Shown here: piece by piece, positions 32,350 to 38,840 of the stretch
Layout of the letters: each line of letters starts with the position of its first letter
How positions within the stretch are numbered: position 1 is the first letter of the stretch
From: a virus
DNA length: 64,000 nt
Reading direction: 5' to 3' (one strand)
Virus record (IMG/VR): IMGVR_UViG_3300028388_003280
Span: 54,197-118,196 of that record
Position numbers and translations under genes: made by a program
The notes under the pieces: generated by a model
The model's input: the letters and a program-made list of their open reading frames with translations, nothing else
Database searches by the model: none
Told to the model about the DNA's origin: nothing

Positions 32350-32356
32350 ACTACTT

Positions 32357-32392
32357 GCAGGAGGGGGTCCCCTCGCTGCACGAAATTTTTTT
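32357..32392 (+). terminator. Hairpin plus T7 run before the next promoter
   Basis: GCAG-GAGGG pairs with CCCTC-CTGC around GGTC (one bulged G), then ACGAAATTTTTTT. It would stop any transcript crossing the non-coding region before the promoter at 32414. Confidence 0.6.
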
Positions 32393-32413
32393 CGGCTATT
32401 TCTTCAGTTTCGG

Positions 32414-32442
32414 TGTACTCGTCCCGCGTAGGCTGGTATGAT
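32414..32442 (+). promoter_or_regulatory. Early-type promoter, TGTACT-N17-TATGAT
   Basis: TGTACT 32414-32419, 17 bp ending GCTGG, TATGAT 32437-32442, 28 nt before the ATG at 32471. Confidence 0.7.
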
Positions 32443-32470
32443 CTATACAGTTCAGACAGGGAGGTGAGAC

Positions 32471-32749
32471 ATGACGAGCAAGATGAGCCCCAGCCAGCGC
32501 GGGATCGCCAACACGATTCAGAAGACGCTGGACAAGTATGTGGGCTACGAGACCACGGTGCACAGCGCCGACGGTTCCGATTTCCGCACGGGCGAGCTGC
32601 GCGAGTTGCTGCACGAGCGTGAGAACGGCTTGAAGCTCTTCTATGTCCGCGACGAAAGCAATCCGAATCAGGCGGCCGTGTTCACGGCGCACAACGTGTC
32701 ACATGTCGGCGCGCACGGTGAGAACATCTATCTCTGCGAGGTGGAGTGA
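32471..32749 (+). CDS. Hypothetical protein, 92 aa
   Basis: First gene of the 32.5-36.1 kb unit, with GGGAGGTGAG upstream. Helical N-terminus (SQRGIANTIQKTLDKYV) then strands. Codons are strongly G+C-ending, as expected of a highly expressed early gene. Unknown function. Confidence 0.65.
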   Translation: MTSKMSPSQRGIANTIQKTLDKYVGYETTVHSADGSDFRTGELRELLHERENGLKLFYVRDESNPNQAAVFTAHNVSHVGAHGENIYLCEVE

Positions 32750-32750
32750 T

Positions 32751-33029
32751 ATGAAGACGACCCAGTTTCCGCGCGACGAGAAGCGCGTGCACATGACGGA
32801 TCTGCGCGATGGTCGCGAGTTCACCATCGTTCTCGCGATGGAGCAGCAGCCGACGATGCAGTGGGTTGAGTACATCGCGCTCACGGAGCACGATTGCCCT
32901 CGCGGTTCATGGCGCGCCACGACGCGTCACTATCGCGACGGTGTGGAGCAGCACCCGTACGAGCTCATCGCCTTCAACGACGAGTGTGCGAAGCGCGGCG
33001 TGAAGCCGTGGCCGGTTCCGACCGTGTGA
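32751..33029 (+). CDS. Hypothetical protein, 92 aa
   Basis: Starts 1 nt after the previous stop, with GAGGTGGAG upstream. Beta-rich centre (GREFTIVLAMEQQPTMQWVEY) and a His/Arg-rich second half. A stable hairpin follows its stop. Unknown. Confidence 0.6.
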   Translation: MKTTQFPRDEKRVHMTDLRDGREFTIVLAMEQQPTMQWVEYIALTEHDCPRGSWRATTRHYRDGVEQHPYELIAFNDECAKRGVKPWPVPTV

Positions 33030-33037
33030 CAGAGCTG

Positions 33038-33057
33038 CCCCTCGCGTATGCGAGGGG
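33038..33057 (+). other. Perfect intercistronic hairpin CCCCTCGC-GTAT-GCGAGGGG
   Basis: An 8-bp perfect stem with a 4-nt loop between two genes; flanking GAGCT and AGCTC could extend it. No T run, so more likely RNA processing or partial attenuation than full termination. Confidence 0.5.
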
Positions 33058-33087
33058 TGAGGCCCAGCTCTAACGAAAGGCAGATCA

Positions 33088-33402
33088 ATGGATCTGAAGG
33101 TGCGCAACAACGGCTACAAGGTTGACTTGTATGTTCCGTACGAAGAGTACTATCCCTACTGCAGTATGGTCGATGACGGCGATGCTACGGCTGCAGAGAT
33201 GCAGACGGCCGCGGATCACATCACGGCCACCATCATCAAGGCTGCCGCGAGTGGCGATCGCTTCCGCGACAGCTACGACCGCATCACGAAAGTTCTGTAC
33301 AGCTACGGTCGGCTCGGTTTTGCCGACAGTGAGGGCTGTGCTGTGGTGGACGACATCTGCCGCATGATTTGGGGCAACGAAGCGAAGGAGTGGATCGGAT
33401 GA
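33088..33402 (+). CDS. Hypothetical protein, 104 aa
   Basis: ATG after GAAAGG. N-terminal NNGYKVDLYVPYEEYYPYCSM, then a helical body rich in Ala. Unknown. Confidence 0.6.
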   Translation: MDLKVRNNGYKVDLYVPYEEYYPYCSMVDDGDATAAEMQTAADHITATIIKAAASGDRFRDSYDRITKVLYSYGRLGFADSEGCAVVDDICRMIWGNEAKEWIG

Positions 33403-33614
33403 GGTACGTCGGTGGAACGACGCGGTATGTGAACGAGCATGCCCGCACGAGAGTCATCACGAACTTTCTGTTGGAGTCGATGGACGATGGCCTACTTGCG
33501 CCTCGCGACTTGGCGGAGATGGCGTTGCAGTACATGAGCGAAGACGAGGTTGCGGACATGGCCCGTAGCAACGATCTTCTCGTGGATCTGGAGGAATACG
33601 ATGAGGGACTTTGA
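33399..33614 (+). CDS. Hypothetical protein, 71 aa
   Basis: ATGA overlap. Helical with an acidic C-terminus (MSEDEVADMARSNDLLVDLEE). Resembles small proteins with a domain found at phage protein C-termini; no function assigned. Confidence 0.55.
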   Translation: MRYVGGTTRYVNEHARTRVITNFLLESMDDGLLAPRDLAEMALQYMSEDEVADMARSNDLLVDLEEYDEGL

Positions 33615-33897
33615 TACGCGTTTCGGTGGCAGCCCGTCTGCCGCACTCAACAAGCACGCGGACGATTGCGCTCGTGAGGCGTTCGGCCGCACGAAGGGCG
33701 ATGCCCACCGTGGTGGCACGTGCATCAAGTGCAACGAGAGCGTGCGTGCGGACTTCAATCTGATCGGTGGATCCGGCCAGCTGCGTCCGGGCGACATCTA
33801 CTCGCCCGAGGGGCTGAAGGAATACGGTATCAGCGGGCTCTGCGAGTACTGCTGGGACAATCTGTTCGCAGACGACGAGGAGGACGACAATGAGTGA
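33601..33897 (+). CDS. Small zinc-binding protein, 98 aa
   Basis: CIKCNES and CEYCWDN knuckles about 40 residues apart (near residues 41 and 81), acidic C-terminus. ATG is inside the end of the previous gene, preceded by GGAGG. Confidence 0.6.
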   Translation: MRDFDTRFGGSPSAALNKHADDCAREAFGRTKGDAHRGGTCIKCNESVRADFNLIGGSGQLRPGDIYSPEGLKEYGISGLCEYCWDNLFADDEEDDNE

Positions 33898-34453
33898 TCG
33901 CCTGTATTGGACGCCCACGCGGTGCCGCAAGGTCACGGAAGCGTGGCAGAAAGAAGTGAATGGCATTCAGCCGGAGGTGGTCATCCAGTGGATCTGCCGC
34001 GAGACCGGCATGAAGCATGTCTCGTCGCCTCGCCAGTTGACGAACGCCACGCTGATGTTCTACGACGAGGAGTTCGGCGAGTTCTACGCGCTCTACCTGC
34101 ACAGCGGCTACGTCCGCCGCGCGATTGGCGCATGGTACGGTTCGCATCGCATCGATGTGGATTGGAGCGTCGACAAGTTCAAGGTTCAGTGGTACCAGCT
34201 GAACAAGAAGAAGACGGACCTGAAGTGTCACGAGTGGACCACTCCTAGTGGCGAGAAGCGTGAGAGCTGGTGGCGCAGCGTGAAGCGCATCCGCATGCCC
34301 TACAACGCTCACGACATGGCTCAGACCATCGTTCGTGCACACAAGATTCGCCACCATCGCAACTACGTGAACGAGCGGGGCTTCGTCTGGCCGCTTTCTC
34401 GCGACCAGTGGGGCACCGATCCGGCTAAGGAACGCAGGGAGTTGAGCATCTGA
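33890..34453 (+). CDS. Hypothetical protein, 187 aa
   Basis: Largest protein of this cluster. Basic and aromatic, with strands EFGEFYALYLHSGYVRRAIG and VDWSVDKFKVQWYQLNKKK and a His-rich helix (AHKIRHHRNYVNERG). Overlaps both neighbours. No family recognised. Confidence 0.6.
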   Translation: MSDRLYWTPTRCRKVTEAWQKEVNGIQPEVVIQWICRETGMKHVSSPRQLTNATLMFYDEEFGEFYALYLHSGYVRRAIGAWYGSHRIDVDWSVDKFKVQWYQLNKKKTDLKCHEWTTPSGEKRESWWRSVKRIRMPYNAHDMAQTIVRAHKIRHHRNYVNERGFVWPLSRDQWGTDPAKERRELSI

Positions 34454-34722
34454 TGGCTAAGGACTATACGATCACGACCGAACACATCACTCGCATCTGG
34501 CTTGAGGAGTCCGGCGAATGCTGGGAAGTGAAGCCGGATGACGACCATGGCGATCTCGTGCAGATCAACTATTTCAGTCAGGGCACCGCGGTACAGTCGC
34601 CAGACTCGACGTTCGTGCTGATGCCCGAAGTTGCAGAGCATTTGTGGTGTGTCCTGCGCGATGCTGCCATCCAGGCGCGGGCCGTGCAGCGACAGATGGA
34701 AGGGGAGAGCAAGAATGGCTAA
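34453..34722 (+). CDS. Hypothetical protein, 89 aa
   Basis: TGATG coupling. Beta-rich (ITRIWLEESGECWEVKPDDD) with a C-terminal helix (VLRDAAIQARAVQRQMEGE). Unknown. Confidence 0.55.
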   Translation: MAKDYTITTEHITRIWLEESGECWEVKPDDDHGDLVQINYFSQGTAVQSPDSTFVLMPEVAEHLWCVLRDAAIQARAVQRQMEGESKNG

Positions 34723-34939
34723 GAAGGTCAAGACTCGCGCCAAGAAGGCGCCTGCAACCCGTCGCCTCGCAATCCACGCCATGTGCAAGGAGTGCCTGTA
34801 TGATCCGGAGCAGCCCGGTGGGTGGCGAGGGCAGATTGAGGCATGCACTGCAACCCAGTGCCCCCTCTACAACTTCCGTCCGATGAGAATCGCGAGCGAG
34901 AAGGCTCGTGCAGCCTCCAACAAGAAGGCGAAGAAGTGA
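34715..34939 (+). CDS. Small zinc-binding protein with CPLYNFRP motif
   Basis: 74 residues. A conserved pattern recurrent in phages: MCKECLYDPEQPGGWRGQI, then CTATQCPLYNFRP, giving four Cys for one zinc site. Lys/Ala-rich ends suggest nucleic-acid binding. AGGGGAGAG precedes the start. Function of the family is not established. Confidence 0.65.
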   Translation: MAKKVKTRAKKAPATRRLAIHAMCKECLYDPEQPGGWRGQIEACTATQCPLYNFRPMRIASEKARAASNKKAKK

Positions 34940-35106
34940 GCAAGGTTTGGATCCTGTACGGCGTCACGTATGATAGAGTTGAGCGCACGCTTGGCGTCTA
35001 CGCATCACACGATGCCGTGATGAAAGCTATGGCCGAGTGTGAAGAAGAGCTCGGCGGCGACACCTTTGTCGAGTTCTACTGGGTCGATGAGGAGGTTTTG
35101 ACATGA
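34936..35106 (+). CDS. Hypothetical protein, 56 aa, paralogue of next gene
   Basis: GTG start overlapping the previous TGA. Pattern: VWILYGVTYD, LGVYASHDAVMKAMAECEE, VEFYWVDEEV. The next gene repeats this strand-strand-helix-strand plan, so they are probably tandem paralogues. Confidence 0.5.
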   Translation: MSKVWILYGVTYDRVERTLGVYASHDAVMKAMAECEEELGGDTFVEFYWVDEEVLT

Positions 35107-35267
35107 CCGTCTACGCGCTGATCGGAACTTGGTTCTACGAGGGCGACACTGTGATCGCCCTCTACGCAACAAGGGATGCAGCTGAGGCTGCTAAGAAACG
35201 TGAGGTTGAGGGTGCGATCCACCCGTACGACCAGTATCGCATCGATGCCATGGAGGTCCAGTCATGA
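35103..35267 (+). CDS. Hypothetical protein, 54 aa, paralogue of previous gene
   Basis: Reads VYALIGTWFYEGDTVIALYA followed by TRDAAEAAKKREVEG, the same plan as the gene at 34936. ATGA overlap and GAGGAGG upstream support translation. Confidence 0.6.
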   Translation: MTVYALIGTWFYEGDTVIALYATRDAAEAAKKREVEGAIHPYDQYRIDAMEVQS

Positions 35268-35530
35268 TGATTATCGCTCACGAGGTCCGCGCCTGTGGTC
35301 GTGATACGGCGAACCAGACGTTCGTCTACACATTCTGGGCTGACGACGGCACCATCCTCCAGGAGATTGAGGGGGACATCCTCTTGATCGGCGACATCAA
35401 CAAGGGCATGTGTGGCGTTGGTACGATCACCACACCGCCCAACACCAACATGTATTGCGACGCCATCGACGACTATTGGGCTGACATCGACGGCGAAGTC
35501 AACCGTGCACGGGAGGATTACAGGGTATGA
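35264..35530 (+). CDS. Hypothetical protein, 88 aa
   Basis: ATGA overlap. Beta-rich and acidic (DDGTILQEIEGDILLIGD). The start could be the second Met. Unknown. Confidence 0.55.
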   Translation: MMIIAHEVRACGRDTANQTFVYTFWADDGTILQEIEGDILLIGDINKGMCGVGTITTPPNTNMYCDAIDDYWADIDGEVNRAREDYRV

Positions 35531-35751
35531 ACACCCCGAGCTTCAACTTGACCTTCCTCGAGCTCGCTGCAATCCTTGAAGAAGAGCGGATCGAGGAAGG
35601 CCAGCGCATCTACAAGGCGATCAAAGAAAAGGCAAACTTCCGTGGGTGGCACACATGGGACATTCCGTCGCGTGAGCCGTACATCGACATCAACGAGTCT
35701 GTGCTCAAAGAAATCTGTGGCATCGAGGAGGATGAAGACACCGATGAGTAA
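35527..35751 (+). CDS. Hypothetical protein, 74 aa
   Basis: Helical N-terminus (LTFLELAAILEEERIEEGQR) and an acidic C-terminus (EEDEDTDE). ATGA overlap. Confidence 0.55.
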   Translation: MNTPSFNLTFLELAAILEEERIEEGQRIYKAIKEKANFRGWHTWDIPSREPYIDINESVLKEICGIEEDEDTDE

Positions 35752-36061
35752 GCGGATCACCAAGAAGCAGCTCGAGACGATGGAGAAGTTCTTACGCAGG
35801 CGGCCCCGCAACGCAACGGACCTTATCAAGGAGACAGGCGGAGAGTATCTGCCAATCCTGCGGAAGCTGAACGAGACTACGCCCGTGCTCGCAACACAGA
35901 TCTTTGACAACGGCACGAGATTCATGTATTGGGTGGCGCCCAAGCGTATGGGTAAGAATTGGCGTCGCACTTACGGCCGCCTGCAGGTGCCGCATGACTA
36001 CGACCTAACCATCGCAGACTTCAGCCCAACGGGCCGCACAAACACTTCGCCTTTCGCGTAA
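35744..36061 (+). CDS. Possible winged-helix DNA-binding protein, 105 aa
   Basis: TKKQLETMEKFLRRRP, ATDLIKETGGEYLPILRKL and then strand pair TPVLATQIFDNGTRFMYWV follow the order helix, helix-turn-helix, wing. Basic C-terminal segment (MGKNWRRTYGR). A regulator of early genes is possible. Its TAA touches the next promoter. Confidence 0.5.
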   Translation: MSKRITKKQLETMEKFLRRRPRNATDLIKETGGEYLPILRKLNETTPVLATQIFDNGTRFMYWVAPKRMGKNWRRTYGRLQVPHDYDLTIADFSPTGRTNTSPFA

Positions 36062-36063
36062 GG

Positions 36064-36092
36064 TGTGCAACCGCAACGGTTTAGGGTAGGAT
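36064..36092 (+). promoter_or_regulatory. Early-type promoter, TGTGCA-N17-TAGGAT
   Basis: TGTGCA 36064-36069, 17 bp, TAGGAT 36087-36092. The -10 ends only 6 nt before the ATG at 36099, so the transcript would begin at or next to the start codon. Confidence 0.6.
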
Positions 36093-36098
36093 TGATCC

Positions 36099-36299
36099 AT
36101 GACGTTGAGCAACAAGAACCCCGTTCCGAAATCTTGGTTGGCTATAGAGCCCACCAATGAATCGTATTCAGTCGTGCGCTGCTACCCGGATTCCGTCCGT
36201 GTTGAGCCAGTCCGCGACAAGTTCAGAACGATGGAGGCCGCTGCGGCTTTCATTTCCAAGCAGACTACGGCCTTCGGCCACAACGCAGAGGTTGATTGA
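36099..36299 (+). CDS. Hypothetical protein, 66 aa, possibly leaderless
   Basis: First gene of a unit. No ribosome site fits between the -10 box and the ATG. Alpha/beta plan (SWLAIEPTNESYSVVRCYPD, then a helix MEAAAAFISKQT). Unknown function. Confidence 0.55.
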   Translation: MTLSNKNPVPKSWLAIEPTNESYSVVRCYPDSVRVEPVRDKFRTMEAAAAFISKQTTAFGHNAEVD

Positions 36300-36559
36300 T
36301 GAACAAGCCCCAGTGGAAGCACGGAACCTACGAGGACGCCAACGGCACCAGCCTGCAGGGCTACCTCAACATCTCGTACGATGAGCTCAAGGCTGCGTTC
36401 GGCGAGCCTGAGTCGGGCGATGGTTACAAAGTGGATGCCGAATGGATCTTCTTGGTTGCAGATGGTATCACTGACACGCCGTCCGGTTTGGAGCCGGTGA
36501 CGATCTACAACTGGAAGAATGGTCCAAGGTTCTCGGACTTGAGAACGCAGAAAGTGTAG
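36299..36559 (+). CDS. Hypothetical protein, 86 aa
   Basis: ATG at 36299 shares A with the previous TGA; GAGG lies 7 nt upstream. Contains ISYDELKAAFGEPESGDGYKV and WIFLVADGI, the outline of a small protein family of phages and hosts related to immunity/DUF-type folds, but not certain. Confidence 0.55.
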   Translation: MNKPQWKHGTYEDANGTSLQGYLNISYDELKAAFGEPESGDGYKVDAEWIFLVADGITDTPSGLEPVTIYNWKNGPRFSDLRTQKV

Positions 36560-36569
36560 GGTGGCCGAC

Positions 36570-36767
36570 ATGATTGAAGGTGGCTACATCAGCGTTTCGT
36601 GTGACGAGTGTGGACACGAAGAAGAGCTCCCACTCGACGATTTCATGCTCGCAACGGGCTACGACTACAGTTTCGGTCTCGACAACGGTGATGTCAACGG
36701 TGACATTGAGTGGGTCGAACATGAGGGGCGGCACCTCTGTCTTTCCTGCCGCGAAGGAGAAGAATGA
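36570..36767 (+). CDS. Small zinc-ribbon protein, 65 aa
   Basis: CDECGHE and CLSCREG knuckles about 43 residues apart with an acidic middle. ATG 36570 is preferred to GTG 36561 because GGTGG has the right spacing. Confidence 0.55.
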   Translation: MIEGGYISVSCDECGHEEELPLDDFMLATGYDYSFGLDNGDVNGDIEWVEHEGRHLCLSCREGEE

Positions 36768-37036
36768 TGAATCGTTTGAAGCGGGTTGCCGCTCTGTCCG
36801 TCCTTGTTCTGTTCGCAGGCTGTGCCTCTCAACAGGCTGGCTGCAAGAGCATGCAGTCCAGTGTTTCTGGACTGGATCGTGTCGTGACCCTGTATGACTG
36901 CAATGGTGGAGTCATCAAGACGTACGAAGGCCGCATGCTGGTTGGTGATACCAACAACGGCGGCGGCATTTACATTGACATCGTCGGGAAGCAGCGCATC
37001 TTCATCGACGGCACTTACACTGTGGAGGAGAAGTGA
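36767..37036 (+). CDS. Small lipoprotein, 89 aa
   Basis: Signal peptide MNRLKRVAALSVLVLFAGC with lipobox LFAGC (Cys19). The mature part is a beta-rich domain (DRVVTLYDCNGGVIKTYEGR; GGGIYIDIVGKQRIFIDGTY). Two ATGs are possible; 36767 has GGAG at good spacing. Would be anchored in the envelope; role unknown. Confidence 0.65.
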   Translation: MNRLKRVAALSVLVLFAGCASQQAGCKSMQSSVSGLDRVVTLYDCNGGVIKTYEGRMLVGDTNNGGGIYIDIVGKQRIFIDGTYTVEEK

Positions 37037-37401
37037 TGCATCTGGACCTCAATCCCCAACTTGACAACCTCATGCACATCCGGCAGCAGCTGGAAGGAAT
37101 TGCCGAAAAGCTCGGCGAAGTCAGCGAGTGGGATTCTCTCACTGACCTTGAATACAAGCTGGAAGCACTCGACGGTTTTGCGCACGAGCTTGAAGAGCAT
37201 GCTAATGCGCTCGAGGACACTGTCGGCGAGATTGGTGACGAGCTGGACGAATTCAACAATGACGAAGATGTGGATGAAGAGCTCGAAGAAGTAGCTTTGA
37301 ATATCAACCCTTCAATCTGGGCTGAGCACCAGACTCCACATGGTTGCATTGCCAATAGACTCCTCAGGATTGAGAAGTATCTTGGACTGCATGATGAGTA
37401 G
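37036..37401 (+). CDS. Acidic coiled-coil protein, 121 aa
   Basis: Long heptad helices (LDNLMHIRQQLEGIAEKLGE; LEEHANALEDTVGEIGDELDE), very acidic. GGAGGAG precedes ATG 37036. Last gene of the early region before a terminator. Confidence 0.6.
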   Translation: MHLDLNPQLDNLMHIRQQLEGIAEKLGEVSEWDSLTDLEYKLEALDGFAHELEEHANALEDTVGEIGDELDEFNNDEDVDEELEEVALNINPSIWAEHQTPHGCIANRLLRIEKYLGLHDE

Positions 37402-37431
37402 TCCGCTCATTTAGAGTGAGTGGCATGAAGT

Positions 37432-37470
37432 GAGGGAGCAAGCTGTACGGCCTGCTCCCTCTCTCTTACT
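37432..37470 (+). terminator. Rho-independent terminator
   Basis: GAGGGAGCA (37432-37440) pairs perfectly with TGCTCCCTC (37453-37461), followed by TCTCTTACTT. It ends the 36.1-37.4 kb unit. Confidence 0.75.
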
Positions 37471-37576
37471 TATACACCCACAACGAGTCTGTTCGATAGA
37501 ACATATCTTGCTCGACAGTGCTGAATCTCGCTCATGCGAAAAAAGTCCGTATGCTCTTCTTACCAAACCCTATAGG

Positions 37577-37582
37577 TATTTA
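37577..37582 (+). promoter_or_regulatory. GTATTTA motif before virion genes
   Basis: TAGGTATTTAGAAG, 37 nt before the ATG at 37614. First such motif after the early-region terminator. Candidate late promoter for the 37.6-49.9 kb unit. Confidence 0.45.
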
Positions 37583-37613
37583 GAAGAGACCATAGGCGGT
37601 TACGGAACTAGCA

Positions 37614-37913
37614 ATGAGACATATCAGAATACCACCAGGCCCGCGTAGATCGCGGATTCGCAAATCGGAGATAGTCAAGGTTGTCGACAACACGCCGGCG
37701 CCACTGGATCCACAAGAGGCGATTGCATATCACCTCGAGCAGGTCAAGCAGATCATCGCCGACGCAGAGTCGGTATTTACTGCAAAGGACCTCACCGCGA
37801 TCAAGCGGTCAATCGCTTCCATTGAAAAGAAGGTAAGCCCAGATGAAGAAGACAGATCCAGCGTACCGCGATCGCGTACGCAAGATGAACAAGATGCTGC
37901 TGGGGGAGACTAG
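37614..37913 (+). CDS. Hypothetical protein in structural region, 99 aa
   Basis: Basic Pro/Arg-rich N-terminus (RHIRIPPGPRRSRIRKSEIV), then a helix (DPQEAIAYHLEQVKQIIADA) and a disordered acidic tail. Overlaps the next gene by about 70 nt. Unknown role, probably late. Confidence 0.6.
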   Translation: MRHIRIPPGPRRSRIRKSEIVKVVDNTPAPLDPQEAIAYHLEQVKQIIADAESVFTAKDLTAIKRSIASIEKKVSPDEEDRSSVPRSRTQDEQDAAGGD

Positions 37914-38766
37914 CCGCTACATCGCTGAGGAGGACACCGAGTATCAGCAGTTTTTTCGCGGCGCATTGGATAAGTACGGAGTTTCTTCCCCTGATGAGCT
38001 CGATGACGACAAGCGAGACGAGTTTTACAACCACGTCGACAAAAATTGGGACGCTGGCGAGAATGAAACGGATGTCGATGAATCTAGCCAGCTTGGTGGA
38101 CCGAAGTCTGGTAGCAGATCAGCCCCAAAGAAGATGGGAAGTCGACCAAAGTCTTGGCCTAAGAAGTCCAAGACCGAATCCGACGACATGGACGGCGACG
38201 ACGAAGCGCTTCGTGAAGCAATTCGCGCACTTATTCAGCAGGAGATGCAAGGCGATGATGAGGAGCTAGAAGAAGCCAGTTCCGAGTCGATGGGCTATCG
38301 CGTTTATTGGAAGTCTGCTACGGGCAAAGAAGGGGCCTTGACCGTAAAGGCCTCCAGCGAATCCGCCGCCCGCAAGAAAGCATATGCAGCGGTCAATAAG
38401 AAGCGTGGAGCTCAGCTCATGCGTATTTCGGACATGTCTGCGAACAAAGACGTCCCCCTCAAGGAAGCTAAGGCAACCCAACGTGATAAGGACATTGGAG
38501 GCGCCCCAGGGCGCGGTATCAACGAGTCGATCGCTGACGAGGACTTCGCTAAGTCTGAAGAGCTAGCATCCGAGCTCGCCTATCTCTTTGAAAAGCTCGA
38601 AAAGTTCAGCAAGGAAGTGGATTCTCAGATGTCATCCTTCAACGCTCCAGGCTTCCATGCAATGATGAAGAATGCGTTTTTGGTTGGATTCAAGCGTCAG
38701 TCATCTGCATTCAATCGGATGGCTGCCATCAAAATTCTTGAGTCCTACATGCAACGCCGCGGGTGA
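37843..38766 (+). CDS. Putative late/assembly protein, 307 aa
   Basis: The first 60 residues are helical (VRKMNKMLLGETSRYIAEE). A disordered Lys/Ser/Asp-rich middle (about 80-135) contains a helix LREAIRALIQQEM, a short motif common in phage virion and core proteins. Then a beta domain GYRVYWKSATGKEGALTV with ASSESAARKKAYAA, and a helical C-terminus. GAAGG lies 9 nt before ATG. A core or connector role is possible but unproven. Confidence 0.5.
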   Translation: MKKTDPAYRDRVRKMNKMLLGETSRYIAEEDTEYQQFFRGALDKYGVSSPDELDDDKRDEFYNHVDKNWDAGENETDVDESSQLGGPKSGSRSAPKKMGSRPKSWPKKSKTESDDMDGDDEALREAIRALIQQEMQGDDEELEEASSESMGYRVYWKSATGKEGALTVKASSESAARKKAYAAVNKKRGAQLMRISDMSANKDVPLKEAKATQRDKDIGGAPGRGINESIADEDFAKSEELASELAYLFEKLEKFSKEVDSQMSSFNAPGFHAMMKNAFLVGFKRQSSAFNRMAAIKILESYMQRRG

Positions 38767-38792
38767 TAAACATACTCACGTCAAAACATCAG

Positions 38793-38823
38793 CCGGGTCG
38801 GTATTTACTACCGGCCCGGTTTG
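38793..38823 (+). terminator. Terminator whose loop contains TATTTA
   Basis: CCGGGTCGGTA pairs with TACCGGCCCGG (one T-G pair) around TTTAC, then TTTGTTG. TATTTA at 38802-38807, 39 nt before the next ATG, lies in the loop and closing base pairs, so terminator and candidate late promoter overlap. Confidence 0.7.
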
Positions 38824-38840
38824 TTGCATAGAGGAGTATC

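Larger units (their letters stand above)
31467..32356. other. About 0.9 kb non-coding region rich in palindromes
   Basis: No open frame here looks like protein. Hairpins seen: AGGCAC/GTGCCT (31575-31594), CTCCGGAGC with its partner (31646-31676), GTAAGCC/GGCTTAC (31678-31723) enclosing ACAGC/GCTGT, and GGTCCC/GGGACC (31825-31852). CTCGAG or GAGCTC occurs repeatedly, and AAACTG recurs at 31490, 31506 and 31597. An AT-rich patch lies at 32205-32260. Lies between divergent promoters, so a replication origin or structured RNA is possible. No tRNA cloverleaf could be folded by eye. Confidence 0.5.

Noticed and set aside
32266-32622. 118-codon forward frame
   Set aside because: Starts before the promoter and terminator and overlaps the well-supported gene at 32471 in another frame.
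37430-37648. 72-codon forward frame
   Set aside because: It begins at the terminator stem at 37432 and overlaps the late motif and the next gene; no ribosome site.
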